Shown: positions 28,527-37,113, counted from the stretch's first letter. The stretch: 64,000 nt of DNA from Murdochiella massiliensis (GCF_900059565.1 NZ_FIZW01000002.1:744001-808000), one strand, 5' to 3'. Notes: generated from the letters alone by a model not told the origin. Program-made: numbers and translations.

Positions 28527-28887
28527 ATTACAATGCAAGCGGATTTATGAGCCGGCCAACGAAACAGACGGTTTCCGTATTCTGGTGGACAGACTATGGC
28601 CGCGGGGCATCAAAAAAGAAAAAGCCCATATTAATTTATGGGCTAAGGAAATTGCCCCTTCAAACGAACTTCGGAAATGGTTCTCTCATGATCCGGTAAA
28701 ATTCGATGCGTTTAAAAAAAGATACAGACAGGAATTGACCAGTAATCCGGCATCACAAAAATTAAGCAATCTCTGTCTACGAAAGATACAAGATCAAAAC
28801 ATAACCCTTCTTTATGCCGCAAAAAACGAACAATACAATCAAGCCGTCGTAATAAAAGAATGGTTAGAAGAACAGATCCAGGATTAA
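28519..28887 (+). CDS. DUF488 family protein
   Basis: The 122-residue protein has the DUF488/YeaO signature RIYEPANETDGFRILVDRLW PRGIKKE at the start and LLYAAKNEQYNQAVVIKEWL at the end. The function is unknown; family members often sit beside redox or heme-related genes. It is translationally coupled to the Crp/Fnr gene by an 8-bp overlap. Confidence 0.85.
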   Translation: MNKLQCKRIYEPANETDGFRILVDRLWPRGIKKEKAHINLWAKEIAPSNELRKWFSHDPVKFDAFKKRYRQELTSNPASQKLSNLCLRKIQDQNITLLYAAKNEQYNQAVVIKEWLEEQIQD

Positions 28888-29021
28888 AAAACAGGAAAAG
28901 CAAAATCGACGACCTCGTGGAAACTCTCTAACGCAGTTGTTCTCACTGAACACGCAATCCCTGCAACAAAATGTTCCCCACTGAATCATCGCAGCAGGGA
29001 ACCTTCTGTTTTAACGCGGGC

Positions 29022-30539
29022 TTATTCCTTTTCTCCAAGAAAATGGGTCTTGGCAAATTCCATATCCTGCACAAGCTCCACCGTGCCTATATACTTGCCG
29101 GCAGCATCTCTTACCGCCAAATATTGGACGAGCATGGTTCGTCCGCCTTTCTTCATCCAAACCGAAACCTCGTCGCGACGGTTATTTCGGAAATCATCAA
29201 TGATCTGTCGTACCATCGGTTCAATCTTCGGCGGATGGCAGGAGAATACCTCGCGGTCAATCGCCATAACGGGACGCTTGAATACCTTTGATCCTTCGTT
29301 GAAAAAGCGATTGATGTTGTCGGCATCGACAAAAGTAATTTCCATCGGGATCGTGTTCAAAAGTGCAGTAAGCTGTTCCATGGTCAGGTGTCCGCCCGGC
29401 ATGACAATTTCGCCCTCTGTGACAGCAGATGGAATCGTTCCTGCGTTTTCAGCCTCTTCCCATGTTTCCTTTTCTACACCAAAGCAGGCCGCATAATCCT
29501 TAGAATCCCGATAAATACCGTACCATTCTTCTACCGTAAAATGCGCTGCACAAATGGGAAACAGAATGTTCTGTTCTTTATAAATCATTTCCTCTGCGCG
29601 AGCCAGTACGGCGTCAAGCCGGACATTCCACTCTTCGTCATGCTTTTTTTCTCTCGCAAGTATCCCCAGCTCGTCACGGATTTCATCGTCCACCGTCCAC
29701 ATCACATCGGAGGGGCCGGATATTCCATATTTTACCTTAAGCAGAGGATAGAGCAGATCGCCCTTCTTTGCATAGTGGATGGAAAGTTCACGAATGGAGG
29801 GAAGGAGAGAGCCATCACGCTTTTTCTTAAATTTCGCAAGCAACTGGGAAAGCGCATTGTTTTCCCTCGTCAGCGTGTACAAGGGATGCCCGATTTTTTC
29901 TCCCATCACGGCAGCGAGCATTTCTTTGTCGGTGCCGTTTTGAGCAGGGGCACTCTTGTCCCGAGCCTTCTTCCTTTCTAACGAGGCTTCCACTTCTTTT
30001 TCGGCATTGGCGATTCTCTCCTCTACCGTTGCGCCATGGAAAAGGGCCGAATGGACGTCGCATAGGCGCTGCACCTCGGAAAGTGGCGCGCCCTCCGCCA
30101 GCAACTCCTGTTCCGCCTGCATGATCTCTGAAGCTTCGACTTCGCGGAATGCACGGACGAAGTCTGCCCTTACCTCTTCCAGATCTTCTCCGTCGCCCAG
30201 CCTTTTCAAATAGGCTTTGAGTTGTTCTGTTCTGTTCTCGGAAGAATGGCCTGCTGCTGTTTCTTCCGTTTCTTCCGTTTCAGCCGATACTGCAAAGGGT
30301 ATCTCCGCCCCCTCACCGACAAGTTCAAAGCCATGCTCCATCAAGGCCGTCACGATCTTCGTCATAGGAATGTTCTTCATCTTGGCGCCCTTTGGAATGG
30401 TCACCACCTTACCAATCGAATGCCGCATGGCCTTTTTCGTGATCTCGGTAAAACCGAGCTCAGCCATAATATCAATCAGTTCCGGGTATTCCTGCGTCAG
30501 TATAAAAACACTTTTATTCAAATCCAGTTTCTTTGCCAT
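29022..30539 (-). CDS. DUF1858-DUF438-hemerythrin-PAS protein
   Basis: The 505 residues run in order. A DUF1858 domain (4-60, VFILTQEYPELIDIMAELGF) comes first, then a DUF438 helical region (about 105-175). A hemerythrin HHE-like helical bundle follows (about 205-350, with GHPLYTLTRENNAL and FPICAAHF carrying metal-ligand-like His/Glu). A PAS domain ends it (about 385-500, FNEGSKVFKRPVMAIDREVF). Such proteins are thought to sense oxygen or NO. A TATGTTG-N6-CAACATA palindrome upstream fits control by the Crp/Fnr protein at 27.9 kb. The start has AGGAG. Confidence 0.85.
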   Translation of the reverse strand: MAKKLDLNKSVFILTQEYPELIDIMAELGFTEITKKAMRHSIGKVVTIPKGAKMKNIPMTKIVTALMEHGFELVGEGAEIPFAVSAETEETEETAAGHSSENRTEQLKAYLKRLGDGEDLEEVRADFVRAFREVEASEIMQAEQELLAEGAPLSEVQRLCDVHSALFHGATVEERIANAEKEVEASLERKKARDKSAPAQNGTDKEMLAAVMGEKIGHPLYTLTRENNALSQLLAKFKKKRDGSLLPSIRELSIHYAKKGDLLYPLLKVKYGISGPSDVMWTVDDEIRDELGILAREKKHDEEWNVRLDAVLARAEEMIYKEQNILFPICAAHFTVEEWYGIYRDSKDYAACFGVEKETWEEAENAGTIPSAVTEGEIVMPGGHLTMEQLTALLNTIPMEITFVDADNINRFFNEGSKVFKRPVMAIDREVFSCHPPKIEPMVRQIIDDFRNNRRDEVSVWMKKGGRTMLVQYLAVRDAAGKYIGTVELVQDMEFAKTHFLGEKE

Positions 30540-30593
30540 AATGACAGACTCCTTTTCTTTTTTATTTTATCCTATCCTTTACACACGTTCCTT

Positions 30594-30613
30594 TATGTTG
30601 CTATGACAACATA
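30594..30613. promoter_or_regulatory. Candidate Crp/Fnr operator TATGTTG-N6-CAACATA
   Basis: A 7-bp exact inverted repeat with the same GTTG-N6-CAAC core as 27825-27840. It lies 55-75 bp upstream of the DUF438 gene, at a plausible class II activator distance from a TAAAAT -10 candidate on the minus strand at 30564-30569. Confidence 0.6.
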
Positions 30614-30742
30614 TTTTGCAAATAGTACCCTTTCTGTATTAACGAGCGTCACGAATATCACGTTGGACCAGCGTAGCGGAAACTTTTCTTAAAAGCGAGG
30701 ACGGTGACGTGTGATATCCGATTGCATTATTTTGATGCTTGA

Positions 30743-30991
30743 TCAAAACAGAGTTAAAAGATATCCGTCCAGCAGTGCGACAATGATGAAGATTAGAAAA
30801 TTGGCCATCCATGTGGCAAATCTGCTTGTTCCCTTATATTTTCCTCGATATTCTTCGATCTTTCGGATTCGTTTTTGAACTGCATCCGGATAGGATATGT
30901 AATTCCTCAAATTTTTCTCGTCCGTGCCGGTGCCTAAAAAACAAAACACGAAAAATGCAGAACACAAAATGACGGTTTCCAGTAAAAGCAT
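30743..30991 (-). CDS. Small membrane protein of unknown function
   Basis: The 82-residue protein has two hydrophobic segments (LLLETVILCSAFFVFCFLG and FLIFIIVALLDGYLLTLF) flanking a charged loop with YPDAVQKRIRKIEEYRGKYK. It is short and may be the N-terminal part of a longer family. The ATG at 30991 has GGGATGGG upstream and was chosen over 31042. Confidence 0.5.
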   Translation of the reverse strand: MLLLETVILCSAFFVFCFLGTGTDEKNLRNYISYPDAVQKRIRKIEEYRGKYKGTSRFATWMANFLIFIIVALLDGYLLTLF

Positions 30992-31022
30992 AGGCTTCCC
31001 ATCCCTTCTTTGCGTACCTGTC

Positions 31023-31271
31023 TTAGAATTGCAACAATGCAATCATTTTATCCTGCGCCTCTCTGCCTTCTCTAAAGAAGCGCAGCAACGAATAGCAGTG
31101 ACACATTCCCTCGCCTACAATCCTCTCATGTGGGGCATCGTATTTATCCATCGCGTTTTCAAAATACTCCGCAAAAGCATACAGGCATTCATTTTTCACC
31201 GTAATAAAAATAAGTCTTGGGGGAATTTGAATGTTTTTTTTCACGCTCAAAAGTCTTACTATGCATGCCAC
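31023..31271 (-). CDS. Small hypothetical protein, possibly a fragment
   Basis: The 82-codon frame has a protein-like composition (ITVKNECLYAFAEYFENAMD, GEGMCHCYSLLRFFREGREA). It overlaps the upstream part of the next small gene and has no clear ribosome binding site. I do not recognise it. It could be the end of a broken gene. Confidence 0.35.
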   Translation of the reverse strand: MACIVRLLSVKKNIQIPPRLIFITVKNECLYAFAEYFENAMDKYDAPHERIVGEGMCHCYSLLRFFREGREAQDKMIALLQF

Positions 31272-31367
31272 GACTTTATAGATCCGTGACTTTATAAGTC
31301 AAAGGCATTCTGCATCTCCGGTTTTTTTATAACTATTTATTTGAAAGGTCTCTTTTCTTGTCTACCT

Positions 31368-31892
31368 TTATGAATCCTCAGAACCTCTTCTTCGATTCTT
31401 TTCTGATTTTTTCGGCATCCACGGCCAACAACGGTTAACGCGTCTGCAATACTCTTTATAGGCCTTTCCGTATCGCTCTTCCAGCCATTTTTCCTCGGTA
31501 TGTTTCATAAGCACCGTCAGAAGCCCCCAGTAAACAAAAGGAAGAATGAAAAACCAAGCATTGCCAACAATAAAAAGCATTCCGGTGCAAAGAAGCATAA
31601 AAGCAGAATAAACCGGATGCCTGGCCCAGGCATACACTCCCGAGGTCACGAGATGATTCTTTTTAATATTCTCATCCAGTTTTGATACGATGACCGCCTG
31701 TATCCATATAAACACAGACAAAATGATGAAAAGCACGGTAATGCTCATGAGCGGGATTCGCTGAGCGCTTAGTTTTCCTGATGCCAATGCAGGATGATCC
31801 CTTAAAAGCACCGCCCCAAGCGTCGGCAATAAAATGGAAACAACATACACAGGCCCTACCCCGAAAATTGGTAAATGGTCATATTTTTTCAT
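31368..31892 (-). CDS. Isoprenylcysteine carboxyl methyltransferase-like membrane protein
   Basis: The 174 residues have several transmembrane helices and the ICMT/PEMT C-terminal signature HLVTSGVYAWARHPVYSAFM ... EEKWLEERYGKAYKEYCRRV NR, which binds SAM in family members. The bacterial substrate is unknown. The ATG at 31892 was chosen over the long upstream extension because the family starts here. A GTTAG-TTGATG-CTAAC palindrome 22 bp upstream equals the operators around the TetR/ABC cluster at 44 kb, suggesting shared control. Confidence 0.8.
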   Translation of the reverse strand: MKKYDHLPIFGVGPVYVVSILLPTLGAVLLRDHPALASGKLSAQRIPLMSITVLFIILSVFIWIQAVIVSKLDENIKKNHLVTSGVYAWARHPVYSAFMLLCTGMLFIVGNAWFFILPFVYWGLLTVLMKHTEEKWLEERYGKAYKEYCRRVNRCWPWMPKKSEKNRRRGSEDS

Positions 31893-31913
31893 TGCCTGTT
31901 CCCGCTTTCTTTT

Positions 31914-31929
31914 GTTAGTTGATGCTAAC
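31914..31929. promoter_or_regulatory. Candidate TetR operator upstream of the ICMT-like gene
   Basis: GTTAGTTGATGCTAAC differs in two positions from GTTAGCTCATGCTAAC (44119-44134) and GTTAGCTAATGCTAAC (44779-44794), which flank the TetR gene at 44.2-44.7 kb. Confidence 0.65.
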
Positions 31930-32079
31930 ATAATATGTCTGATTTTATTCCATTTCAATAGAATATAGGAAAACTGACGAACCAATACTCTCTTTAAAAA
32001 ATGCTCTTCAAAAAATGCTCTTCCTCTTGCTCTGCTATGGATGTCTACGTGCTCTATTATTGTTGTCCTCGCAAAAGGC

Positions 32080-32102
32080 ACAAAAGCAATAGCATCGCAT
32101 GA
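32080..32102. repeat. 23-bp exact copy of part of the doc gene at the array edge
   Basis: Bases 32080-32102 are identical to 33365-33387 inside the Doc reading frame. The copy ends where the CAGGG hairpin array starts. Confidence 0.7.
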
Positions 32103-32470
32103 ATGTCCCTGATAAATGGTGTGTTTTAGCTTAGGATAGGGCGCCTCGGCCCTGACAAACGCCGTATTTTGGCTCCAGACAGGGTACGTGACCCTGGTAA
32201 ATGGGGAATTTTAACTTCTCCCAGGGTTCGCCGTCCCTGGTAAAGCATAATTTCTGACTTCAGCCAGGGGCACAGAGGCCCTGGTAAATAACTATTCTTA
32301 GCTTCCGCCAGGGTACGTTACCCTGATAAATGGTGAATTCTGACTTCTCTCAGGGTGGCGCAGACCCTGGTAAACGATAAATCTTGACTTCCGCCAGGGT
32401 ACGTGTCCCTGGTAAATGATAAATTCCGACTTCAGCCAGGGTGCGGTGCCCCCGCCAAATAGTAAAAGGG
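32103..32470. repeat. CAGGGT-type hairpin array (about 8 units)
   Basis: CAGGGT/ACCCTG short hairpins are separated by ~24-bp linkers of the ATAAATGGTGAATTTTGACT type; several units have a longer loop. The array sits just 3' of the AlkD gene. Array plus AlkD 3' end are duplicated at 26.6-27.3 kb. Confidence 0.8.
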
Positions 32471-32527
32471 TAAGCCACCCAAGATGGCTACCCGACCGAC
32501 TGACCGACTTCAATAAATTGAACTTTA

Positions 32528-33202
32528 TTATCGTTTCAACGTCTTCAAGTACTCTTTTCGTTTCGGGGTAATGCGCTTACTTTCCCGGGCTTTCTGTATT
32601 GTCTTATTATGCGTCCATGTGTCAAGGCGACGATCTTCCAAATATTCTATGGTCGCACCCCATTGCTTTGCCAAAGCGGTTGCAAAGAACCACGCCATCA
32701 TCATGCGAACATAGTACTCTTCACGATGAACCGAAGCAGGTATTTCCAGATAGGCAGGCTTAAAATCTTCATCCAGGAAATAAGACATTAGCATCTCCAT
32801 GCCAAAGCGACAAGTATACGTTTCTTCCGATGAGGACCACTCTTTGATTTTTTCCAAAAGCGCTGTTTTATGCTGCTTGAAAATCTTGGGAGACAAGATA
32901 TCGCAAACCGCCCAATTATCTACGTAGGGAAGAAACGCATCAACCGCTGCAACACAGGCATCATAGTCTTTCATTTCCGAAAGGAGGAGGCTGTGGAGTA
33001 TATTTTCGTCATAATAGGTATGCGGCAAATCGCTAAGAAAAGATGCTGCTTCCGGTTTCTGGGAAAGCTTTTTGGCAAGCTTTCTGGCTGCCGGAACTCT
33101 AACCCCAATAAATAGCTCTCTTGGAATATTCGGCGTCAATTTTGCCTGAAAAGCAGCATAGGAAACATCCTGCAAGACAAATAATTCTTCTGTGATATTC
33201 AC
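32528..33202 (-). CDS. AlkD-like DNA alkylation repair glycosylase
   Basis: The 224-residue, all-helical HEAT-repeat protein carries family landmarks: PRELFIGVRVPAARKLAKKL, YVDNWAVCDILSPKIF with the Trp-Asp region of the active cleft, MMMAWFFATALAKQW and DTWTHNKTIQKARESKRI. AlkD proteins remove bulky or cationic alkylated bases from DNA. The start is GTG at 33202 after GGAGAATAG. The gene is preceded by the broken Doc gene and followed by a hairpin array. Confidence 0.9.
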   Translation of the reverse strand: MNITEELFVLQDVSYAAFQAKLTPNIPRELFIGVRVPAARKLAKKLSQKPEAASFLSDLPHTYYDENILHSLLLSEMKDYDACVAAVDAFLPYVDNWAVCDILSPKIFKQHKTALLEKIKEWSSSEETYTCRFGMEMLMSYFLDEDFKPAYLEIPASVHREEYYVRMMMAWFFATALAKQWGATIEYLEDRRLDTWTHNKTIQKARESKRITPKRKEYLKTLKR

Positions 33203-33227
33203 TTCTTCTATTCTCCGTTGGGCTTAA

Positions 33228-33619
33228 TTATTTTCTTTTATCATCGATAATATGCCCTGTAATCCAGTCATGTAGGTCCTCTTCTTCCGCTTCACCTGCC
33301 GCTATCCGCAAAATTATTTGAATTAAATCCTCATCCTCATAGGCCAACTCCATGTCATTTAGGTACAAAAGCAATAGCATCGCATGAGTTCCTACTCGTT
33401 TATTTCCATCGATAAAGGGATGGTTGCTGATTAAACCGAAAGCTAAGCGACTCGCTTTATCAATAAGGCCGGGATAAAGATCTTGGCCTTCAAAACTTTG
33501 AAGAGGGGACAAAACGGCGGAATCCAGCACCCCTCATCACGAATACCATTAAGACCTCCGCTCGTGCGAATGAGTTCCTGATGAAGAAATACAATCTGTT
33601 CCTTGCTTGGATACTTCAT
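33228..33619 (-). pseudogene. doc: Doc (Fic-fold) toxin with a single-base frameshift
   Basis: From the ATG at 33619, which overlaps phd by ATGA, the frame reads MKYPSKEQIVFLHQELIRTS GGLNGIRDEG and then loses phase in a run of four G. The -1 frame continues LDSAVLSPLQSFEGQDLYPG and contains the intact Fic/Doc motif HPFIDGNKR. One missing G near 33530 explains the break. Doc phosphorylates EF-Tu in characterised cases. The frameshift may be real inactivation, slippage-based variation or a sequencing error. Confidence 0.75.
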
Positions 33620-33858
33620 TTTGCCAATTCCTCATAGACTTTGGCATTTTGCTTAATAAGGTAATCCGAAACAGAACGAATCTCGTCATCTGTAGGCGTC
33701 TTGATGCCTTCCACCTGAGAAAATTCGGTAATAATATACCGTGGTTTATTATTTTTTAAAATTAATGCGGAACCATATTGATCTACCAGCCGAGCCACCT
33801 TAGAAAAATTCTGATTCGCTTCCGTAATGGACACCATGGTCTTTGTATTTACCTTCAT
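33616..33858 (-). CDS. phd: Phd family antitoxin
   Basis: The 80-residue Phd/YefM fold starts MKVNTKTMVSITEANQNFSK, followed by LILKNNKPRYIITEF, with an unstructured C-terminal tail expected to plug Doc. The ATG at 33858 follows AGGAGG; the upstream extension lacks one. It overlaps doc by 4 bp. Phd also represses its own promoter in known systems. Confidence 0.85.
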   Translation of the reverse strand: MKVNTKTMVSITEANQNFSKVARLVDQYGSALILKNNKPRYIITEFSQVEGIKTPTDDEIRSVSDYLIKQNAKVYEELAK

Positions 33859-33964
33859 TGAAAGCCTCCTTTTTTCTTGATTATAGGCTGTATTGTAGGA
33901 TTTTACAATCCTATTTTCTATGCCGGAGTTATCGTTAAAATGCATCAGATCGGCAAATCAAGAC

Positions 33965-34282
33965 TTATCGTTTTCTTAATGGTAATGCTATTAAATTTCC
34001 AAACAATGCAATAACTGTATATCCCACGGCATAAACCCATGCGCTTGCGTTATAAAATATAAATATCGATGGGATAAACAGAATTGCTACACTCAAAATA
34101 TACCAAAAATCAAGCCCATTTCTAATTCCATAAAAAACAGAAGTTATTAAACATAGTAGGGGAATAAGTACTAACATAACAATCATGGCACTTCCTGTGT
34201 CTTTCATAAACGAAGGAATGATATAAAATCCTATCAGCAACAGTAAATAGAAAACCATGTTCTTTTTTACTTTTTCCATCAT
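33965..34282 (-). CDS. Small four-helix membrane protein of unknown function
   Basis: The 105 residues are almost entirely hydrophobic, with four predicted membrane segments (VFYLLLLIGFYIIPSF; SAMIVMLVLIPLLCLI; WYILSVAILFIPSIFIFYNA; AVGYTVIALFGNLIAL). No motif indicates function. It is a single gene on the minus strand with its own start context AAAGGGCACTGGC. Confidence 0.6.
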   Translation of the reverse strand: MMEKVKKNMVFYLLLLIGFYIIPSFMKDTGSAMIVMLVLIPLLCLITSVFYGIRNGLDFWYILSVAILFIPSIFIFYNASAWVYAVGYTVIALFGNLIALPLRKR

Positions 34283-34468
34283 GCCAGTGCCCTTTCAACT
34301 TCTAATTTATGAAACTGATTTTTCGTCTTCTATGCTTTATTCTATTATAAAGTCTTCCCTACCTCATTTTCTTTAAGGCAAATTAATATCAAACCTGCTT
34401 TCATACATCCTTCGCCGCCACGACCCGACCCTTGAATATACCTTGTATTAAAGCGGAGTCACGAAAAA

Positions 34469-34484
34469 TTTCCGGATCCGGAAA
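34469..34484. repeat. 16-bp perfect palindrome TTTCCGGATCCGGAAA
   Basis: A loop-free palindrome 23 bp 3' of the nitrilase-like gene stop. Its role is unknown; protein-binding site or chance. Confidence 0.35.
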
Positions 34485-34506
34485 CGGAGCAGGCTTATCA
34501 TTTAAT

Positions 34507-35244
34507 TCACAATTCTACCGGTAGTTCACTTTCAAGTCCTGCCGGGGTCTCTACAATTATTCTCCTATTTTCAAAATACGAAGCGCCGCCCTTTGCAATC
34601 TCCTGCTCATCCGCCTTGTCAAGACAAACGGAATTCACATAGAGGACAGGCCTTCCGACTTTAGCAGCCTGGTCTACATACGCAAACTTAATGGAAGTGT
34701 TCCAATCCTGAAAATTATAGTCCGTATAGACCGGCCACCAGACAAAGTCAGGCTTTAATTTTTTTATTTCTTGAACATTTTCCTCATACCAGAGGTCACC
34801 GCATAAGGCGACCGCTATTCTTTTGCCCAAATATTCAAAACTATGGAAATTCTGCCCCTCTCGATAGAAGTCACCTGCTGTCTTTTCTTTCCAGCCCGGA
34901 GAAACTCTTCGATACAGGTCGATTACATTCCCCATTTTATCTATCGTCATCTGCGAGCTGTAGAAAAATCCCTCCTCTGTTTCTATAAAGCCGAAAGATA
35001 CTCCTATCGAATTCTTTTTTGCCGCAAAACATATGTCGGAAATAAGGGCGGAGTCTTTCTCTACCGCTATATCTTTATCGTGGTCAGGCTCAAAATTTAC
35101 ACCATAAAAGCCCTGAAGAAAAGCTTCTCCAAAGATTACCATATCGGCTCTGCCGGCATATTTAGCCATGCTGTCTATAATTCTTTTTTTGTTGTGCTCT
35201 GTATCTTCATTCACGAAGCCGACGGCGGCAAGTACAAATCTCAT
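34507..35244 (-). CDS. Carbon-nitrogen hydrolase (nitrilase superfamily)
   Basis: The 245-residue protein shows the Glu-Lys-Cys catalytic triad: Glu in MVIFGEAF, Lys in SPGWKEKT and Cys in VALCGDLWY. Members hydrolyse amides or nitriles, or condense carbamoyl compounds; the substrate here is unknown. The start has AAGGAG. It lies 45 bp downstream of the YcxB-like membrane protein gene and may be co-transcribed with it. Confidence 0.9.
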   Translation of the reverse strand: MRFVLAAVGFVNEDTEHNKKRIIDSMAKYAGRADMVIFGEAFLQGFYGVNFEPDHDKDIAVEKDSALISDICFAAKKNSIGVSFGFIETEEGFFYSSQMTIDKMGNVIDLYRRVSPGWKEKTAGDFYREGQNFHSFEYLGKRIAVALCGDLWYEENVQEIKKLKPDFVWWPVYTDYNFQDWNTSIKFAYVDQAAKVGRPVLYVNSVCLDKADEQEIAKGGASYFENRRIIVETPAGLESELPVEL

Positions 35245-35289
35245 CTAAACTCCTTATCAATAAGCTGCTGACCGAGATTTTCGATTTTC

Positions 35290-36822
35290 TCACGGTTCTC
35301 CCGTAAGTGTCCGGTACTCTTCGCTTCCCGTGTCGGACCAGTCCGTCTTACCGCTCTCGGCAATGGCCCCTGTCCGGTATTCAAAGGCATAGGTGTTCTG
35401 CATCTGCGCATCATTGGGCGACCAGCTTCCATCCGGAGACTTTGAAGCCTTCCACAAAACATAAAGGCCACAGCGTCCATTCTGCGAATCCCGATCATAT
35501 TGCAAGTACGTAATGTCTGCATCACTTTCCTGCAGGATAAAGAACATATTTCCTTTGGCCGTATAGTTCTCACGGAAGGTAGAGCCTTTCGCTGCAAAAT
35601 ACACATCAAATATCTTCAGCGCTCCGTTTCGGTTTCGCTCTGCTTCGGAATTCGGGCCGACAGAATGCGGTCTACCCGAATTTTCTTCGCTTCCCGGATT
35701 TTCCGAATCGCTGGTGTGTTCCCCTTGCGTTCCCCCATTTACGGATCCTGCGGTATCCGACCCGGTCTCTGCACTGCTGTCACTGCCCCATCCTTGATAC
35801 CACTCGGATTCACTAATGTTCGGATTCGTATCTTTTGCATCCGTCATGGGGCGAAGATAGCGCAAGAAAAACGGTCCTTCGGGCTCATAGAGATAATATT
35901 CAAAAGACGAATACGGATCATCCACGTGCTCGGTGTAGGTTCCATTCTCATTTTGTTTCACCGGATAGCGGAAAAGTAGAAATAGAAAGTCCAAAAAGCC
36001 AAGGCTCAGGAAAAGAATGCCACAAAGCAGCACGGAAAGAACGCGAAGTGCAATTCTCCCGCCTTTCTTCCGGATAGAAGGAATGGAATACCGATTCCAG
36101 GAAATGCCGGTCAGAACGGTCGTGAGCATCCAGACAATCGGCATCGCCGCGCAGAGTGCAAAGACCCAGGTCTGCAGCAGCCATTGGTTCGGAAGGCGTC
36201 CCACAGTCATCCCGAAAAATGCCGTCAGAATCCCGCTGAGTACATAAAGCCGGCAAAGGATCGGTGTAGTTTTATTTCTATCCTGTTTCATTCCCCGGCG
36301 CAGAAGCAGTTTGTCACGCTCTCCATGATCGCGCGGAACCGGAAGCGCATGATTCTTTTCCCGTAGCAGATAAATATATTCCACACCTTCAATAATGCGG
36401 TACAGATCCGCGTAGTTGCGCACGGTTGTCGTGTTTTTGGAATTCAGCGTAAACAAATCTGTATAGAAGGCATACGCCCATTCGTTGTCGCTCTCTATAT
36501 GGGCACTCCGAAATTGAGCGCGGAGCCGGTATCTCCAGACAAGAGGAATCGCAACAAGAAATAGAATGGCAACACCATAGCTGATCCATCCGAAGACCTG
36601 TAGGTTATCCGCGGCCATAAAGACCGTTCCAACAACGGTTATCATGGCAAAGATTGACGCTGCCAGTTGCCGGACCTTTTGCCGGTATAATTCCTCGTTC
36701 ATCCTGCGATAGTTTTCCCATGTCTGAACATACGATGCACAATAGAGTGGTTTTTCTCCATCCATGGAAATTCGATCCTTAGGAATCCGGTTCTGTTTTT
36801 CTTTCGTCAATGACTCCGACAT
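35290..36822 (-). CDS. YcxB-like membrane protein with Ser/Gly-rich insert
   Basis: The 510 residues contain two transmembrane helices near residues 50-95 and a YcxB-type segment (YADLYRIIEGVEYIYLLREK, about 135-160). A second membrane block follows at about 185-290. The C-terminal half carries a low-complexity linker (SSAETGSDTAGSVNGGT...) before a compact end (IFDVYFAAKGSTFRENY). It is probably a sensor or signalling membrane protein, but no partner is visible. The ATG at 36822 with GGGGAAGG upstream was preferred to 36861. Confidence 0.6.
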   Translation of the reverse strand: MSESLTKEKQNRIPKDRISMDGEKPLYCASYVQTWENYRRMNEELYRQKVRQLAASIFAMITVVGTVFMAADNLQVFGWISYGVAILFLVAIPLVWRYRLRAQFRSAHIESDNEWAYAFYTDLFTLNSKNTTTVRNYADLYRIIEGVEYIYLLREKNHALPVPRDHGERDKLLLRRGMKQDRNKTTPILCRLYVLSGILTAFFGMTVGRLPNQWLLQTWVFALCAAMPIVWMLTTVLTGISWNRYSIPSIRKKGGRIALRVLSVLLCGILFLSLGFLDFLFLLFRYPVKQNENGTYTEHVDDPYSSFEYYLYEPEGPFFLRYLRPMTDAKDTNPNISESEWYQGWGSDSSAETGSDTAGSVNGGTQGEHTSDSENPGSEENSGRPHSVGPNSEAERNRNGALKIFDVYFAAKGSTFRENYTAKGNMFFILQESDADITYLQYDRDSQNGRCGLYVLWKASKSPDGSWSPNDAQMQNTYAFEYRTGAIAESGKTDWSDTGSEEYRTLTGEP

Positions 36823-36907
36823 TTCGCCTTCCCCTGTTCGCATATATAAAGCGCCAAACAAAAATTTGAATCGCTCGTTAAGAGAATTCTATCCTAAACT
36901 AAGGGAT

Positions 36908-36956
36908 TTATCTCAAGCAATCCCTATCCGGTGCATCAATAGGAATCCAGTGCACC
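36908..36956 (-). pseudogene. NUDIX-like C-terminal scrap next to a hairpin array
   Basis: The minus strand reads TVHWIPIDAPDRDC, resembling TMHWIPIDELDNVK of the NUDIX protein at 12933-13418. Only about 16 codons remain before the array begins. Confidence 0.45.
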
Positions 36957-37100
36957 GTCCCTGGTAAATGATCAGTTTTGACTTCAGTCAGGGGCGGCGA
37001 CCCTGATAAATGGTGAATTCCAGTTCCAGTCAGGGTTAGCCGTCCCTGGCAAACGACGAATTGCGACTTCAGCCAGGGCGCGGTGACCCTGATAAAGTGC
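36957..37100. repeat. CAGGG-type hairpin array (about 4 units)
   Basis: Four CAGGG/CCCTG units with 24-bp linkers (ATAAATGGTGAATTCCAGTT type) lie between the NUDIX-like scrap and the 3' end of the GNAT pseudogene. Confidence 0.75.
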
Positions 37101-37113
37101 AAGACGATGGTCT

